From NCBI GenBank assembly GCA_963665575.2, contig CAXXDW010000006.1, positions 186,001 through 250,000 on the forward strand: DNA of 64,000 nt. Reading direction: 5' to 3'. This document shows, piece by piece, positions 1 to 8,124 of the stretch; position 1 is the first letter of the stretch; each line of letters starts with the position of its first letter. This stretch comes from Rariloculus sp963665575. GTDB taxonomy: Bacteria > Pseudomonadota > Gammaproteobacteria > Steroidobacterales > Rariloculaceae. Below the pieces are notes generated by a model. That model had not been told where the DNA came from, searched no databases, and saw only the letters and a list, made by a program, of their open reading frames with translations. A program made the translations under genes and the position numbers.

Positions 1-451
1 CCCACCACGGCGTATCGATCTTGGCCATCATGATCGCGCCCGTGACCAGCGCGACGAGCACGACGCCCGTAAATGCATGGTGGATGAGTTTCTGCGCGAG
101 CGAATACTTTCCGGGTCTTGGCGGCACGGCGTCGCTCAGGCGCAGGTTGAAACGCGCAAGCGCCCGCACGTCGCGCAGGTCCGCGCTGCCGATGAGCATG
201 GATCGGATGTCCTTCCAGAACAGCGCGCGTACCGTGTGAACCAGCACGGCGGCGATCAGGACGAAACCGCTGACCCAGTGCGCGGTCACCCAGGGAAACT
301 GCCAGCCGAGAATCGGCAGAAAGGACGTTCCGAGCAGGATCAGCGTGCAGGCTGCCATGAGCCAGTGCAGTACGCGATCCGTCAGGGCGTGCCTGAGAAT
401 CCGGTCGGTGACGGCGGTACCGCTCGTCCGCTCTGAAACCGGTCGATTCAC
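1..451 (-). CDS. Cytochrome b subunit, formate-dehydrogenase-gamma/cyt b561 type (3' end outside window)
   Basis: This is an integral membrane heme-b protein that would pass electrons from the upstream molybdenum hydroxylase to quinone. About 150 residues are visible, beginning at a GTG (449-451), and the frame stays open to the left edge. After a polar N-terminus there is a His-Trp at residues 29-30 opening a first membrane helix. A second helix carries another HW and a later His, and a third starts at a KLIHH motif. This His spacing is what one sees in FdnI/FdoI-like di-heme cytochromes b. The start lies 22 bp after the stop of the small membrane gene and in the same direction, so it is the last visible gene of the operon. 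The start codon choice is uncertain because no strong ribosome binding site precedes it. The partner assignment is inferred from position. Confidence 0.7.
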   Translation of the reverse strand, partial: MNRPVSERTSGTAVTDRILRHALTDRVLHWLMAACTLILLGTSFLPILGWQFPWVTAHWVSGFVLIAAVLVHTVRALFWKDIRSMLIGSADLRDVRALARFNLRLSDAVPPRPGKYSLAQKLIHHAFTGVVLVALVTGAIMMAKIDTPWW

Positions 452-473
452 TCGGAAACGCTGCTGGGTTCAG

Positions 474-626
474 TTACTTGCGCTTCGGCGCGAGGAACAG
501 GCGGTACGCCGCGTGGAGCACGATGAGCGCGGCACCCACGGCGACGAAGACCAGGATCAGGTCCCAGGACATCCCCGCGAGCGTTTCCTGGCCGTAGACG
601 TTGCGGCTGGTTCGGAACAGCTCCAC
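474..626 (-). CDS. Small single-span membrane protein, 50 aa, between FAD subunit and cytochrome b
   Basis: Starting at GTG (624-626), the product is about 50 residues: a short polar N-terminus, one hydrophobic helix (about residues 22-43), and a basic C-terminal end (APKRK), which predicts an N-out, C-in anchor by the positive-inside rule. It lies between the FAD subunit and the cytochrome b of a molybdenum hydroxylase operon, so an accessory or anchoring role in that complex is likely but inferred. The frame is continuous with the FAD subunit and is separated from it only by the TAG at 657-659 and about ten codons, so a readthrough product would carry a C-terminal membrane anchor. The family is not recognised. 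A GGAG lies about 12 bases before the GTG, a longer spacing than usual. Confidence 0.5.
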   Translation of the reverse strand: MELFRTSRNVYGQETLAGMSWDLILVFVAVGAALIVLHAAYRLFLAPKRK

Positions 627-656
627 GAGTTCAGGATTCTCCGCCGCAGTTTGCGA

Positions 657-1649
657 CTAAGCGTCCCTGATCGCTCGCGTCACGAGATTCTGCAACAGCG
701 GAATCTTGAAGTGGTTGAAATTGAACGGCGTCGCACCGCGAACGGCCGTCTGCCCGGCCACGGCCGCCGTGGCTTCGTTCTTGGGCTGCCCGGTCACCGC
801 CTGCTCGACCGCGGTCAGGCGCCGCGGTATGCATTGCACGGCGCCCGCGACGATCCGGATGCTCTGCACGGTGTCGCCCTCGACGAACATCGCCGCAGCG
901 ATGTTGACGAGCGGGAAATCCCAGGTGTTTCGGTCGGCGACCTTCTCGAAGTAGAAGCGCGCACCGGCCCAATCCGCCGGAATCCGGATTGCCGTGAGCA
1001 CGTCGCCGGGCTCGAGCACCGTCATGCGCTCGATATCGATATCAGGACCGATGAAGAATTCTTCGGCCGCGATCTCGCGGTCTCCGTCGGCGTTGCGCAC
1101 GACCATCCGTGCATCGAGCGCGACGAGTGCAGGCGCCGTGTCGGAGGGAGAAACGGCTATACAGCGGTCCGCACCCCACAGGCAGTGCTCGCGGTTCTGG
1201 CCTTCGGGCGTATCGGCGTAGCACTCGTTGCCACCGGCGCGATAGCAGTCGACGCCGTAGCGGTAATACCAGCAACGCGTGTCCTGGCAAACGTTGCCGC
1301 CGATGGTGCTCGCGTTTCTGATCTGCGGACTCGCCACACGGCGCGTCGCATCGGCAAGCACGGAGTAACGTTCCTGGATCAGGGCGCTCGATTCGATCTC
1401 GGTCAGCGACGTCATCGCGCCGATCTCGATACCGCCATCGTCCATCTCGCGAATGCCGCGCAACTCGTCGAGGCCCGAGAGATCCACGACGTATTGCGGG
1501 CGTTTCACGCGGTCCTTGAACCAGTCGAGGCTGTCATTGCCGCCGGCCAGTGCCCACGCTTCGCCCCCGTAGCGCCCCAACAGGTCAACCGCGCCATCCA
1601 CCGAATCCGGCTGGTACAGTTCAAATCCCGGCATCATGTCTTTGGACAT
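657..1649 (-). CDS. Molybdenum hydroxylase FAD-binding subunit with Cys-rich (possible [4Fe-4S]) loop
   Basis: This 330-residue protein is the medium subunit of a xanthine-oxidase-family enzyme; it carries FAD and relays electrons from the iron-sulfur subunit. The FAD-binding fold shows LAGGNDSL (about residue 34) and STIGGN (about 114). Between residues 121 and 163 there is an insertion with six cysteines (C121, C126, C135, C143, C156, C163), followed by SPSDTAPALVALDA. FAD subunits of PaoB and 4-hydroxybenzoyl-CoA reductase type have an extra [4Fe-4S] cluster in this place, so the same is likely here. The gene starts 53 bp after the Tat-targeted FeS gene ends, which places it in the same transcript. 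It has no signal peptide of its own and would be co-exported with its partners. The stop is TAG and the frame stays open beyond it. Confidence 0.9.
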   Translation of the reverse strand: MSKDMMPGFELYQPDSVDGAVDLLGRYGGEAWALAGGNDSLDWFKDRVKRPQYVVDLSGLDELRGIREMDDGGIEIGAMTSLTEIESSALIQERYSVLADATRRVASPQIRNASTIGGNVCQDTRCWYYRYGVDCYRAGGNECYADTPEGQNREHCLWGADRCIAVSPSDTAPALVALDARMVVRNADGDREIAAEEFFIGPDIDIERMTVLEPGDVLTAIRIPADWAGARFYFEKVADRNTWDFPLVNIAAAMFVEGDTVQSIRIVAGAVQCIPRRLTAVEQAVTGQPKNEATAAVAGQTAVRGATPFNFNHFKIPLLQNLVTRAIRDA

Positions 1650-1702
1650 GGCTCGCGCTCCTTATGCAAAGTTGTATTCGAGTGTGGAGAAGCTCATGGC
1701 GG

Positions 1703-2383
1703 TCACGCCATCTCCGCCGCTCGCATGACTGAATTCAGGTAGTTGTCGTAGGCGCCGCAGCGGCACAGGTTCCCGGACATCGCAAGCCGCGCCTCGTCGC
1801 GCGTCGGGTTCGGGTTGGCCGTGAGCAGCGCCACTGCGCTCATGATCTGGCCCGGAGTGCAGAAACCGCATTGCGGGCCGAGTTCGTCGATCATGGCCTG
1901 CTGAACCGGATGCAGTTCGCCGGACTCGCTCTCGAGACCTTCGACCGTCGTGATTGCCATGTTTTTGGCCGCATGCGTCAGCGTCGAACATGAGTAGTGC
2001 GCGACGTCGTCGAGCAAAACCGTACATGCACCGCATTCGCCCCTGTCGCAGCCGAGCTTGGTGCCTGTGAGGTTAAGCTTGTAGCGCAACGTCATCGCGA
2101 GCGTTTCGTTCGGCAGCACGTCGACCCGCCGCATCTGACCGTTGACGTTGAGCGTCAACAGCCGCTCGACTCCACCGGCCGAGGCCGGTGCAGCCGCCTG
2201 CTCGCCCGGCTCGCAGGCGGTCAGGAACACGGCGGCGCTCGAGGCGACCGCGCCCGAAGCAATGACACCCTTGATGAACTGGCGGCGCGACGCCTTGGTC
2301 GATGCGACTTGCGTCAGCGCGCCGTCGTCAATACGCGGCTCCGGAAATGACTCCGGTCCTGTGACGAGGTTCTTATCGGACAT
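1703..2383 (-). CDS. Molybdenum hydroxylase [2Fe-2S] subunit with Tat signal (PaoA-like)
   Basis: This is the small iron-sulfur subunit, 226 residues. The N-terminus has a twin-arginine motif (SRRQFIKG, residues 32-39) followed by a hydrophobic stretch that ends in LTAC (C57). That combines a Tat signal with a possible lipobox. The mature part has the plant-type ferredoxin cluster ligands C112, C117, C120 and C132, then the helical second domain with C172/C175 and C207/C209. I chose the ATG at 2381-2383 because an AGGGGAG lies nine bases upstream and because longer starts add only an implausible leader. In E. coli PaoABC the homologous subunit carries the Tat signal for the whole folded complex; the same piggyback export is inferred here. 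If the lipobox is used, the enzyme would be tethered to a membrane. Confidence 0.92.
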   Translation of the reverse strand: MSDKNLVTGPESFPEPRIDDGALTQVASTKASRRQFIKGVIASGAVASSAAVFLTACEPGEQAAAPASAGGVERLLTLNVNGQMRRVDVLPNETLAMTLRYKLNLTGTKLGCDRGECGACTVLLDDVAHYSCSTLTHAAKNMAITTVEGLESESGELHPVQQAMIDELGPQCGFCTPGQIMSAVALLTANPNPTRDEARLAMSGNLCRCGAYDNYLNSVMRAAEMA

Positions 2384-2575
2384 GAGGAAATCTCCCCTCG
2401 GACAAGCTGGACATGGATCCAATCGAACAGATGCTAGGTGAAATGGTGAAACCGCTCAACAGGCCTTCATGGTCCGTTCCGCCTGCCGGCAGTAGCTTCA
2501 TCACCAAGCTTCTCTTCGCTCTCAATTGACTGCTCTTTGCCTGATCTGCAACTGCTTTCGGTATTCGCCTGCAAA

Positions 2576-4987
2576 CTACGCCGTATTGACCTGCAAGGGC
2601 CCATGCGACTGCTCGCGGCCAGCCGCGGCATTGACGATCATGTCGGTCGTAAGCGGCGTGCGGTTGAAGTAGTGTCCGCCGAGCGCGTCGGAAATTGCGC
2701 TCAGCAGCGCGGCGGCCGCACAACCCTGCACGGGCTCGCCGATACCCTTCGCACCGACCGGATTCTGCGGGTCGGCGATGTCGACCGCAGCCGACGTCAT
2801 CGTGGCCGCAACGTCAAGATACGACGGCGGCCCGGATTGCTGCATCCCGATGTTGCCCGGCAGACCGGTCTGCGGATCGTAGATGTGCCGCTCCGATACC
2901 GCGAGGCCGAAGCCCATCACCGCACCGCCCTTGACCTGCGTCTCGAGTCCGGCCGGGTGGATGACCGTGCCGCAATCGGCGACGCCGACATAGTCGAGGA
3001 TGTCGTACTTTCCGGTCTCGAGATCGAGCTCGATCTCGATGAAACCCGCGGCCAGCGCCGGCACGGTGCCGGTGTGCTCCATGTTGTCCTTCGCGACGCC
3101 GACGAGGCCCGTGCCGGCGATGCCCGCCGCCGAGGCCCTGGTCATGGGGTTCACGTCGTCGGGAACCTCGTGGCCGGAGTACTTCCCGCCAAGCTCGATT
3201 GCGCGCTCTGCCGCGGCCTGGTAGGTCATGCCCTGCTCGGGGTCCTCCGTGAGAAACACCCTGTGATCGCCGATGTCGTAGTCGTCGGGCTCGCCGCCGA
3301 GGTCCATTGCGGCGATCTCCTTGAGCTTGGCCACCGCATCCATGGCGCCCGCCCAGTTCGAGCGGGTCATCGTGAACGAGGTGTTGCTGCCGAACTGGCC
3401 GAGATTCCAGGGCAGATGGTTGCGGCTGTCGCCGCGGATGACGACGCAGTTCGCCCAATCGCACTTGAGGGCTTCGGCCGCGGCTCGCGACGTGCCCGTA
3501 TGCGAATACGTGCCGAGATTGCCGACGCCGGTGTGAATGTGCAGCTTGCCTTCCGGTGTCAGAACGACGAGTCCGTCGAAGCCGCTGCCGCCGGCGGAGT
3601 GGTACGCCGTACCGATGCCAAGACCGACGACCCTGGAACCGTTCTGCTGTCGGCTGCGCGCCTTCCTCTCCTCCCAGTTGAACTCTTCGGCGCCAATGTC
3701 GAGCGCATCGCCGAGATAAGCGCTCGTGACGCCGCCCTGGTTGGCGCCGTAGCGCGCTGAATTGTCAGGCGCATTGATGCGCCGGATCGCGACCCGATCG
3801 ACTCCCAGTTCGCTGGCCGCCTTGTCCATGAGCGGTTCCACGGCCTCGGCGATCTGGTTCTGGCCGGGCCCGCGCTGCGGGCCGCGCGGCGGGGTATTGG
3901 TCAGCACGGGCACGCCCCGGAAGCGCATCGCCGGCACCGTGTACACGAGCGACACGGCATCGGCCGCCGACTGCCAGTCGTTGAAACCGGCATTCGGGCC
4001 GTTTTCCTGAACGATGTAGAGATCGACGGCCGTCACGCGCCCGTCGGCGGCGAAGCCCATCTTGATCCGCCCCTGAAAGCCCGGGCGCGCCGAACCGATG
4101 GCGTATTCCTCGTGGCGTGCGATGCGCATCATCACGGGCCGGTTGCTGAGCTTTCTCGACATCAGCGCGGGCACGGCCATGATGGGATAGCCGGCGCCCT
4201 TCGAGCCGAAGCCGCCGCCGCAGTACTCCGCGATGAACACGAGTTCCTCGGGCGCAATGCCGATATAGCGCGCGACCGTGGGGACCGGGAAGCTCTGACT
4301 CTGCGATGAAGCATGCAGGTGGCAGCGGCCGTTCTCCCAGTAGGCCATGGCCGATCGCGGCTCCATGCAGTGGTGCGCGTTGCCGCAGGTCACGAACGTC
4401 TCGTCGAGCACGAAGGCCGCTTCGGCCAAACCGGCATCAACATCGCCGTAGGACCATTCGCCCGCGGGCTGTCCTTCCGGAAGCTGGCCTTCCTCGACGG
4501 CCGCAAAGTCCGCCGCCGTCCATTTCAATTCCTGCAGGTCGATGCCGGAACGCAGGTCTGCGATGTTGCCGTTGGTTCTCGCGTTCGGGCCGCCCGGGAA
4601 CAGGCTTTGCAGCGGATCGACCGTGAACGGCAGTTCCTCGTAGTCGACGCGGATTCTCTCGAGCGCATCGGCGGCGAGCGCCTCGCTGTCCGCAGCGACG
4701 GCCAGAATCGGCTCACCGACGTACACGGGCTCGTTGGTCAGGATCGGATCCTGGGGTTCCGGGAAGTTCGGCACTTCGTCGGCCGTCAGGACGCCGTGCA
4801 CTCCGGGCATCGCGAGCGCTTCGCTCGCATCGATGTTCGTGACTCGTGCGTGCGGCATGGGGCTCGTCAAGAGCTTCAGAAACACCATGCCATCGCGCCG
4901 GAAGTCCTCGGAGTATCTCGCTCTACCCGTGACCTTCGCCTCGATGTCCGGAGGAGTGAAGTCCGTGCCGATCAGGTCGTACGCCAT
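2576..4987 (-). CDS. Molybdenum hydroxylase large subunit (xanthine oxidase/aldehyde oxidoreductase family)
   Basis: This is the molybdenum-cofactor catalytic subunit, 803 residues. It hydroxylates an aldehyde or N-heterocycle using water; the substrate cannot be read from the sequence. Family motifs are GGGFGSKG (about 257-264), PRGPQRGPGQ (about 367-376) and the C-terminal GAKGIGEP with the catalytic glutamate at about 751. The start is the ATG at 4985-4987, preceded by AGGAGAG at six bases. Upstream in-frame starts have no such site. It has no export signal, as expected if it travels with the Tat-targeted FeS subunit. It is the first gene of the operon Mo, FeS, FAD, small membrane protein, cytochrome b; this order differs from E. 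coli paoABC, where the FeS gene comes first. An isoquinoline-oxidoreductase-like activity is an alternative. Confidence 0.9.
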   Translation of the reverse strand: MAYDLIGTDFTPPDIEAKVTGRARYSEDFRRDGMVFLKLLTSPMPHARVTNIDASEALAMPGVHGVLTADEVPNFPEPQDPILTNEPVYVGEPILAVAADSEALAADALERIRVDYEELPFTVDPLQSLFPGGPNARTNGNIADLRSGIDLQELKWTAADFAAVEEGQLPEGQPAGEWSYGDVDAGLAEAAFVLDETFVTCGNAHHCMEPRSAMAYWENGRCHLHASSQSQSFPVPTVARYIGIAPEELVFIAEYCGGGFGSKGAGYPIMAVPALMSRKLSNRPVMMRIARHEEYAIGSARPGFQGRIKMGFAADGRVTAVDLYIVQENGPNAGFNDWQSAADAVSLVYTVPAMRFRGVPVLTNTPPRGPQRGPGQNQIAEAVEPLMDKAASELGVDRVAIRRINAPDNSARYGANQGGVTSAYLGDALDIGAEEFNWEERKARSRQQNGSRVVGLGIGTAYHSAGGSGFDGLVVLTPEGKLHIHTGVGNLGTYSHTGTSRAAAEALKCDWANCVVIRGDSRNHLPWNLGQFGSNTSFTMTRSNWAGAMDAVAKLKEIAAMDLGGEPDDYDIGDHRVFLTEDPEQGMTYQAAAERAIELGGKYSGHEVPDDVNPMTRASAAGIAGTGLVGVAKDNMEHTGTVPALAAGFIEIELDLETGKYDILDYVGVADCGTVIHPAGLETQVKGGAVMGFGLAVSERHIYDPQTGLPGNIGMQQSGPPSYLDVAATMTSAAVDIADPQNPVGAKGIGEPVQGCAAAALLSAISDALGGHYFNRTPLTTDMIVNAAAGREQSHGPLQVNTA

Positions 4988-5280
4988 TGAATCTCTCCTG
5001 TGGGAACCCCTTGCGCGCGCGATGCGCGTTACGCGCCCGCGCACTTTTCCCGATCATAACCCAAGCGTCGCCAAAATTGGGCCACACCGGCGCTTGCGCG
5101 ATCAGGCTCGCCTTCTGCCCCTGGCACCGCGCCGCGCGAGCCGAGTGAAGTTTGATGCGACGCGGCTGTGGTCAACTGCGCTGTTCGTCTCTCTGACGCG
5201 CTCGAAGTTCTCGCGGCCGGCGCCTTGCCGGGCTGGCGCGTCATCCGTCCCGACAAGACGTGCCGGTCCGGGGCGGATTG

Positions 5281-6388
5281 CTAGCGCAGCGCCCTGGAGA
5301 GGAACGGCAAGCTCACGTCCATCCGGTGGTCGATACCCGAATGCGTGCCGTCGAACTCCTCGTAACAATGCTCCACACCGTGTTCGGCAAGCCTCTTCGA
5401 GAGGATGCGGCTGCCGTAGTGCAGCCGGTACTGATCGCGCCACCCGCAGTCGATATGGATGCCCTTCAGCGTACGCAGACTCTTTGCGTAGCGCGTCACC
5501 AGGTTGATCGGATCGTGCGCGAGCCAACGCCGCCAGCGCGCGGCTATGAGCTCTCCGGTCTCGAGATCGAACGGCAGCCTGAAACCGTTCGGTGCATCGG
5601 GGTCGGGATCGTAGGTCGCGGCCATGCACAGGTTCATCAGGCAATACCCTTCCGCACGGTTCAGGACGCTCTTCTTCCAGACATGCGCGAGAAAGCGCGC
5701 GACCCGACCGTCGTCGATGCCCGGGGTGCCGGTCGCCGCTATCGATCCCGCCTCGTACGGTCCAGCCTTGAGCGGCGGTTTGCGGAACTTCGCGAGCGCG
5801 TCGAGGGTATTGGGCCAGTCGCAACGGTAGATGAAGTCGAAATAGGCGTCGCCGGAGTGATTGGCGAACGCGCCCCAGTACCGGGCGTATTTCATCCCGT
5901 GCAACATCGCCCCGTAACCGCCGGACGACTTGCCGAAGCAGCCGCGGTGCTCGCGGTCGGCGAGCGTCCTGAATTCCGTATCGATGAGCGGCACGAGTTC
6001 GCGCGTGAGGTAGTCGGCATACCGTCCGATCGCGCTCGAGTTCACGTACTGATTGCCGCCGAGTGCCGTGAAGCAGTCCGGGAAGACGATGATGCACGGA
6101 CTCATCCGGCGCTGGTGGATAAGGCGGGGCCGCGCGTTCGGGCACGTTTTCGTCGAAGCCCCGCCAGTTCGTATGCGACTTGCCGCTGCCCGTGTACCCG
6201 ACGAGATCGAAAAGCACAGGGAAACGCCTTCCGGCGCCGCGCCCGGCCTGCCGGTCGTACTGCGGTGGCAGCCAGACGTCGTGGCGGCGCACGTGCGGGT
6301 CGCCGAGCGGGTTGTCTGCCAGAATCCGCGACTCGTGCTCGAGCGTCACGACTCGCCCTTCGGGCCATGCCGGTCGTTTGATCGCCAT
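5281..6388 (-). pseudogene. Esterase-D/enterochelin-esterase-like alpha/beta hydrolase, frameshifted
   Basis: Two adjacent frames together encode one esterase-family protein (PF00756 type) of about 368 residues. The first part starts at the ATG 6386-6388 and reads through NVPER; the second continues with RLIHQRRM and then IVFPDCFTALGGNQY. The nucleophile elbow is GKSSGG, and an HSGIDHR near the C-terminus supplies the likely His. The total length is one base more than a multiple of three. Deleting one base from the run of four G (plus strand 6126-6129) restores a single frame that fits the family alignment. Codon usage on both sides looks undamaged. It may be a real inactivating mutation or a sequencing error. 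If intact it would be a cytoplasmic serine hydrolase. It follows the acyl-CoA synthetase gene in the same direction. Confidence 0.8.
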
Positions 6389-6558
6389 ACTTTCTCCGCA
6401 CACCCCCCGGTCGCCGCGGATTCTACCCGCGCGCCGGAACGCGGTCAGCACGCTCAGGCCGCGCAGTTGCCAGTTGCGGTGTGGCCGCGCAACGTACCCG
6501 CGCGAGTGGAAACGGTCGCTCGGGATCGTGCCGCACGCGGACGTTCCCGAAGCATTCG

Positions 6559-8124
6559 CTACTGCCGCAACCGCTCCCTGAGCGCGAGACGGTTGATCTT
6601 GTTCGTTCGGGTCTTCGGCAGCGAATCCACAAAGTGGACCTCGACCGGACGCTTGTACTTGACCATGGCCGTGCGGCAATAGTTGAAGAACTCTTCCTCG
6701 TCCATCTGCTGACCGCTGTCGAGCACGACGAACGCAACCACGACTTCGCCGAGCCGCTCGTCGGGTTTGCCGACCGTCGCCGCTTCGCGAATCTTCGGGT
6801 GGTTGAACAGCAGTTCGTCGACGTCGCGCGGATAGACGTTGAAGCCGCCGACGAGCACCATGTCCTTCTTGCGGTCGACGAGATACAGGAACTCGCCGTC
6901 GACGTAGCCGATGTCCCCGGTATATAGCCAGCCGTCGCGCAACGCCTGTGCGGTCTCCCCGGGATTGTTGAAGTAGCGCTGCATGAGCTGCGGACCGCGC
7001 ACGCGCACCTCGCCGGCTTCGCCGGCAGGAAGTACCGTGGTGCCCTCGTCGAGGTCGACGACCTCAACTTCGGTCTCCGGCACCGGATTGCCGACGGACA
7101 GGAGCCTGCGCTCGTCGTCGTGGGGGTTCAGACAGAACGGTGCGCCTTCCGACATGCCCCATCCCTCGAGCAACGGGCAACCGGTGCGTTCGAGCCACTC
7201 CCGGTGCAGGTCCTCCGGACAGGGAGCGCCGCCGGACAGGCAGTACTTCAGCGACGAAAGGTCCGCGCCGTCGAACTCGGCGCTTGCGAGCAGGCCCATG
7301 TAGATCGGCGCCGGACCGCCCGCGAAGACGGTAATCCGGTGGTCGTGCAAGCCTGCGACGACCTTGTCCGGCTCGTACTTCGAGATCATGACGAGCGTGC
7401 CCCGGGCAAATATCGGCACCCAGGCCGCATAGCCCAGGCCCCAGATGTGGAACATCGGCGCGACGTTCAGGAAACGCTCCGCCCCGGGCTCGAGCGGCCA
7501 GACCGAGACATGCTGCAGCAGCGACCAGACCAGACCGCGGTGCGAGTGGTCCACGCCTTTCGGGATTCCGGTCGACCCCCCCGTGAAGATCAGCAGCGCC
7601 GGATCGTCGGGGCCCGGCAGTTCGGACGGCGTGCCGTCAAGACCCGCATCGGCAGTCCACTCGTCGATATCCACCTGGTCCGGCGCCATGCAGATCGGAT
7701 CGGCGATTCCGAAGTGCGAGGTAATCGTCCGGGCCTTGTCGAGCATTCCGGCATCGCATATCACGGCGGCCGGGTCGACGCTCCCAAGCGTCTTGTTGAG
7801 TTCCGGCGGGGTGAAGAACGGGTTGACCGGGGCCACCTGTGCGCCGGCGCTCATGGCGGCCATGAGCGCGACGTCCATCTCGATCGAGTTCGGCATCATG
7901 ATGACGACGTGGCCGTTGCTGACGCCGCGTTGCCTGAGCAATTCGTCGAGACCGTTGACGGCCCGGCCGAACTGCGCGTAAGTGATCCGGCGCTCCTCCT
8001 GAATGACCGCGGTCACGTCGGGCGAGAGTTCCACGGCCTCGCGCAGCATGTGCACGAGGCTCGGGTGTTGCGGTAAATCCGGATCGGTGCGCTTTTTGGC
8101 GCCTATGCGCGACGGCGTGCTCAT
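6559..8124 (-). CDS. AMP-dependent long/medium-chain acyl-CoA synthetase
   Basis: This 521-residue adenylate-forming enzyme activates a carboxylic acid to its CoA thioester through an acyl-AMP. The phosphate-binding signature TGGSTGIPKG is at about 181-190. The middle has EGWGMSEGAP, and the C-terminal swinging domain has WLYTGDIGYVDGEF and DRKKDMVLVGGFNVYPRDVDE. A conserved C-terminal lysine (TRTNKINR) is the likely catalytic residue. The start ATG at 8122-8124 overlaps the TGA of the upstream transporter gene (ATGA), so the two are translationally coupled, which suggests that uptake or extrusion by that transporter is linked to the acid being activated. Substrate chain length cannot be read from the sequence. 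Cyclohexanecarboxylate or aromatic acids remain possible besides fatty acids. Confidence 0.88.
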   Translation of the reverse strand: MSTPSRIGAKKRTDPDLPQHPSLVHMLREAVELSPDVTAVIQEERRITYAQFGRAVNGLDELLRQRGVSNGHVVIMMPNSIEMDVALMAAMSAGAQVAPVNPFFTPPELNKTLGSVDPAAVICDAGMLDKARTITSHFGIADPICMAPDQVDIDEWTADAGLDGTPSELPGPDDPALLIFTGGSTGIPKGVDHSHRGLVWSLLQHVSVWPLEPGAERFLNVAPMFHIWGLGYAAWVPIFARGTLVMISKYEPDKVVAGLHDHRITVFAGGPAPIYMGLLASAEFDGADLSSLKYCLSGGAPCPEDLHREWLERTGCPLLEGWGMSEGAPFCLNPHDDERRLLSVGNPVPETEVEVVDLDEGTTVLPAGEAGEVRVRGPQLMQRYFNNPGETAQALRDGWLYTGDIGYVDGEFLYLVDRKKDMVLVGGFNVYPRDVDELLFNHPKIREAATVGKPDERLGEVVVAFVVLDSGQQMDEEEFFNYCRTAMVKYKRPVEVHFVDSLPKTRTNKINRLALRERLRQ

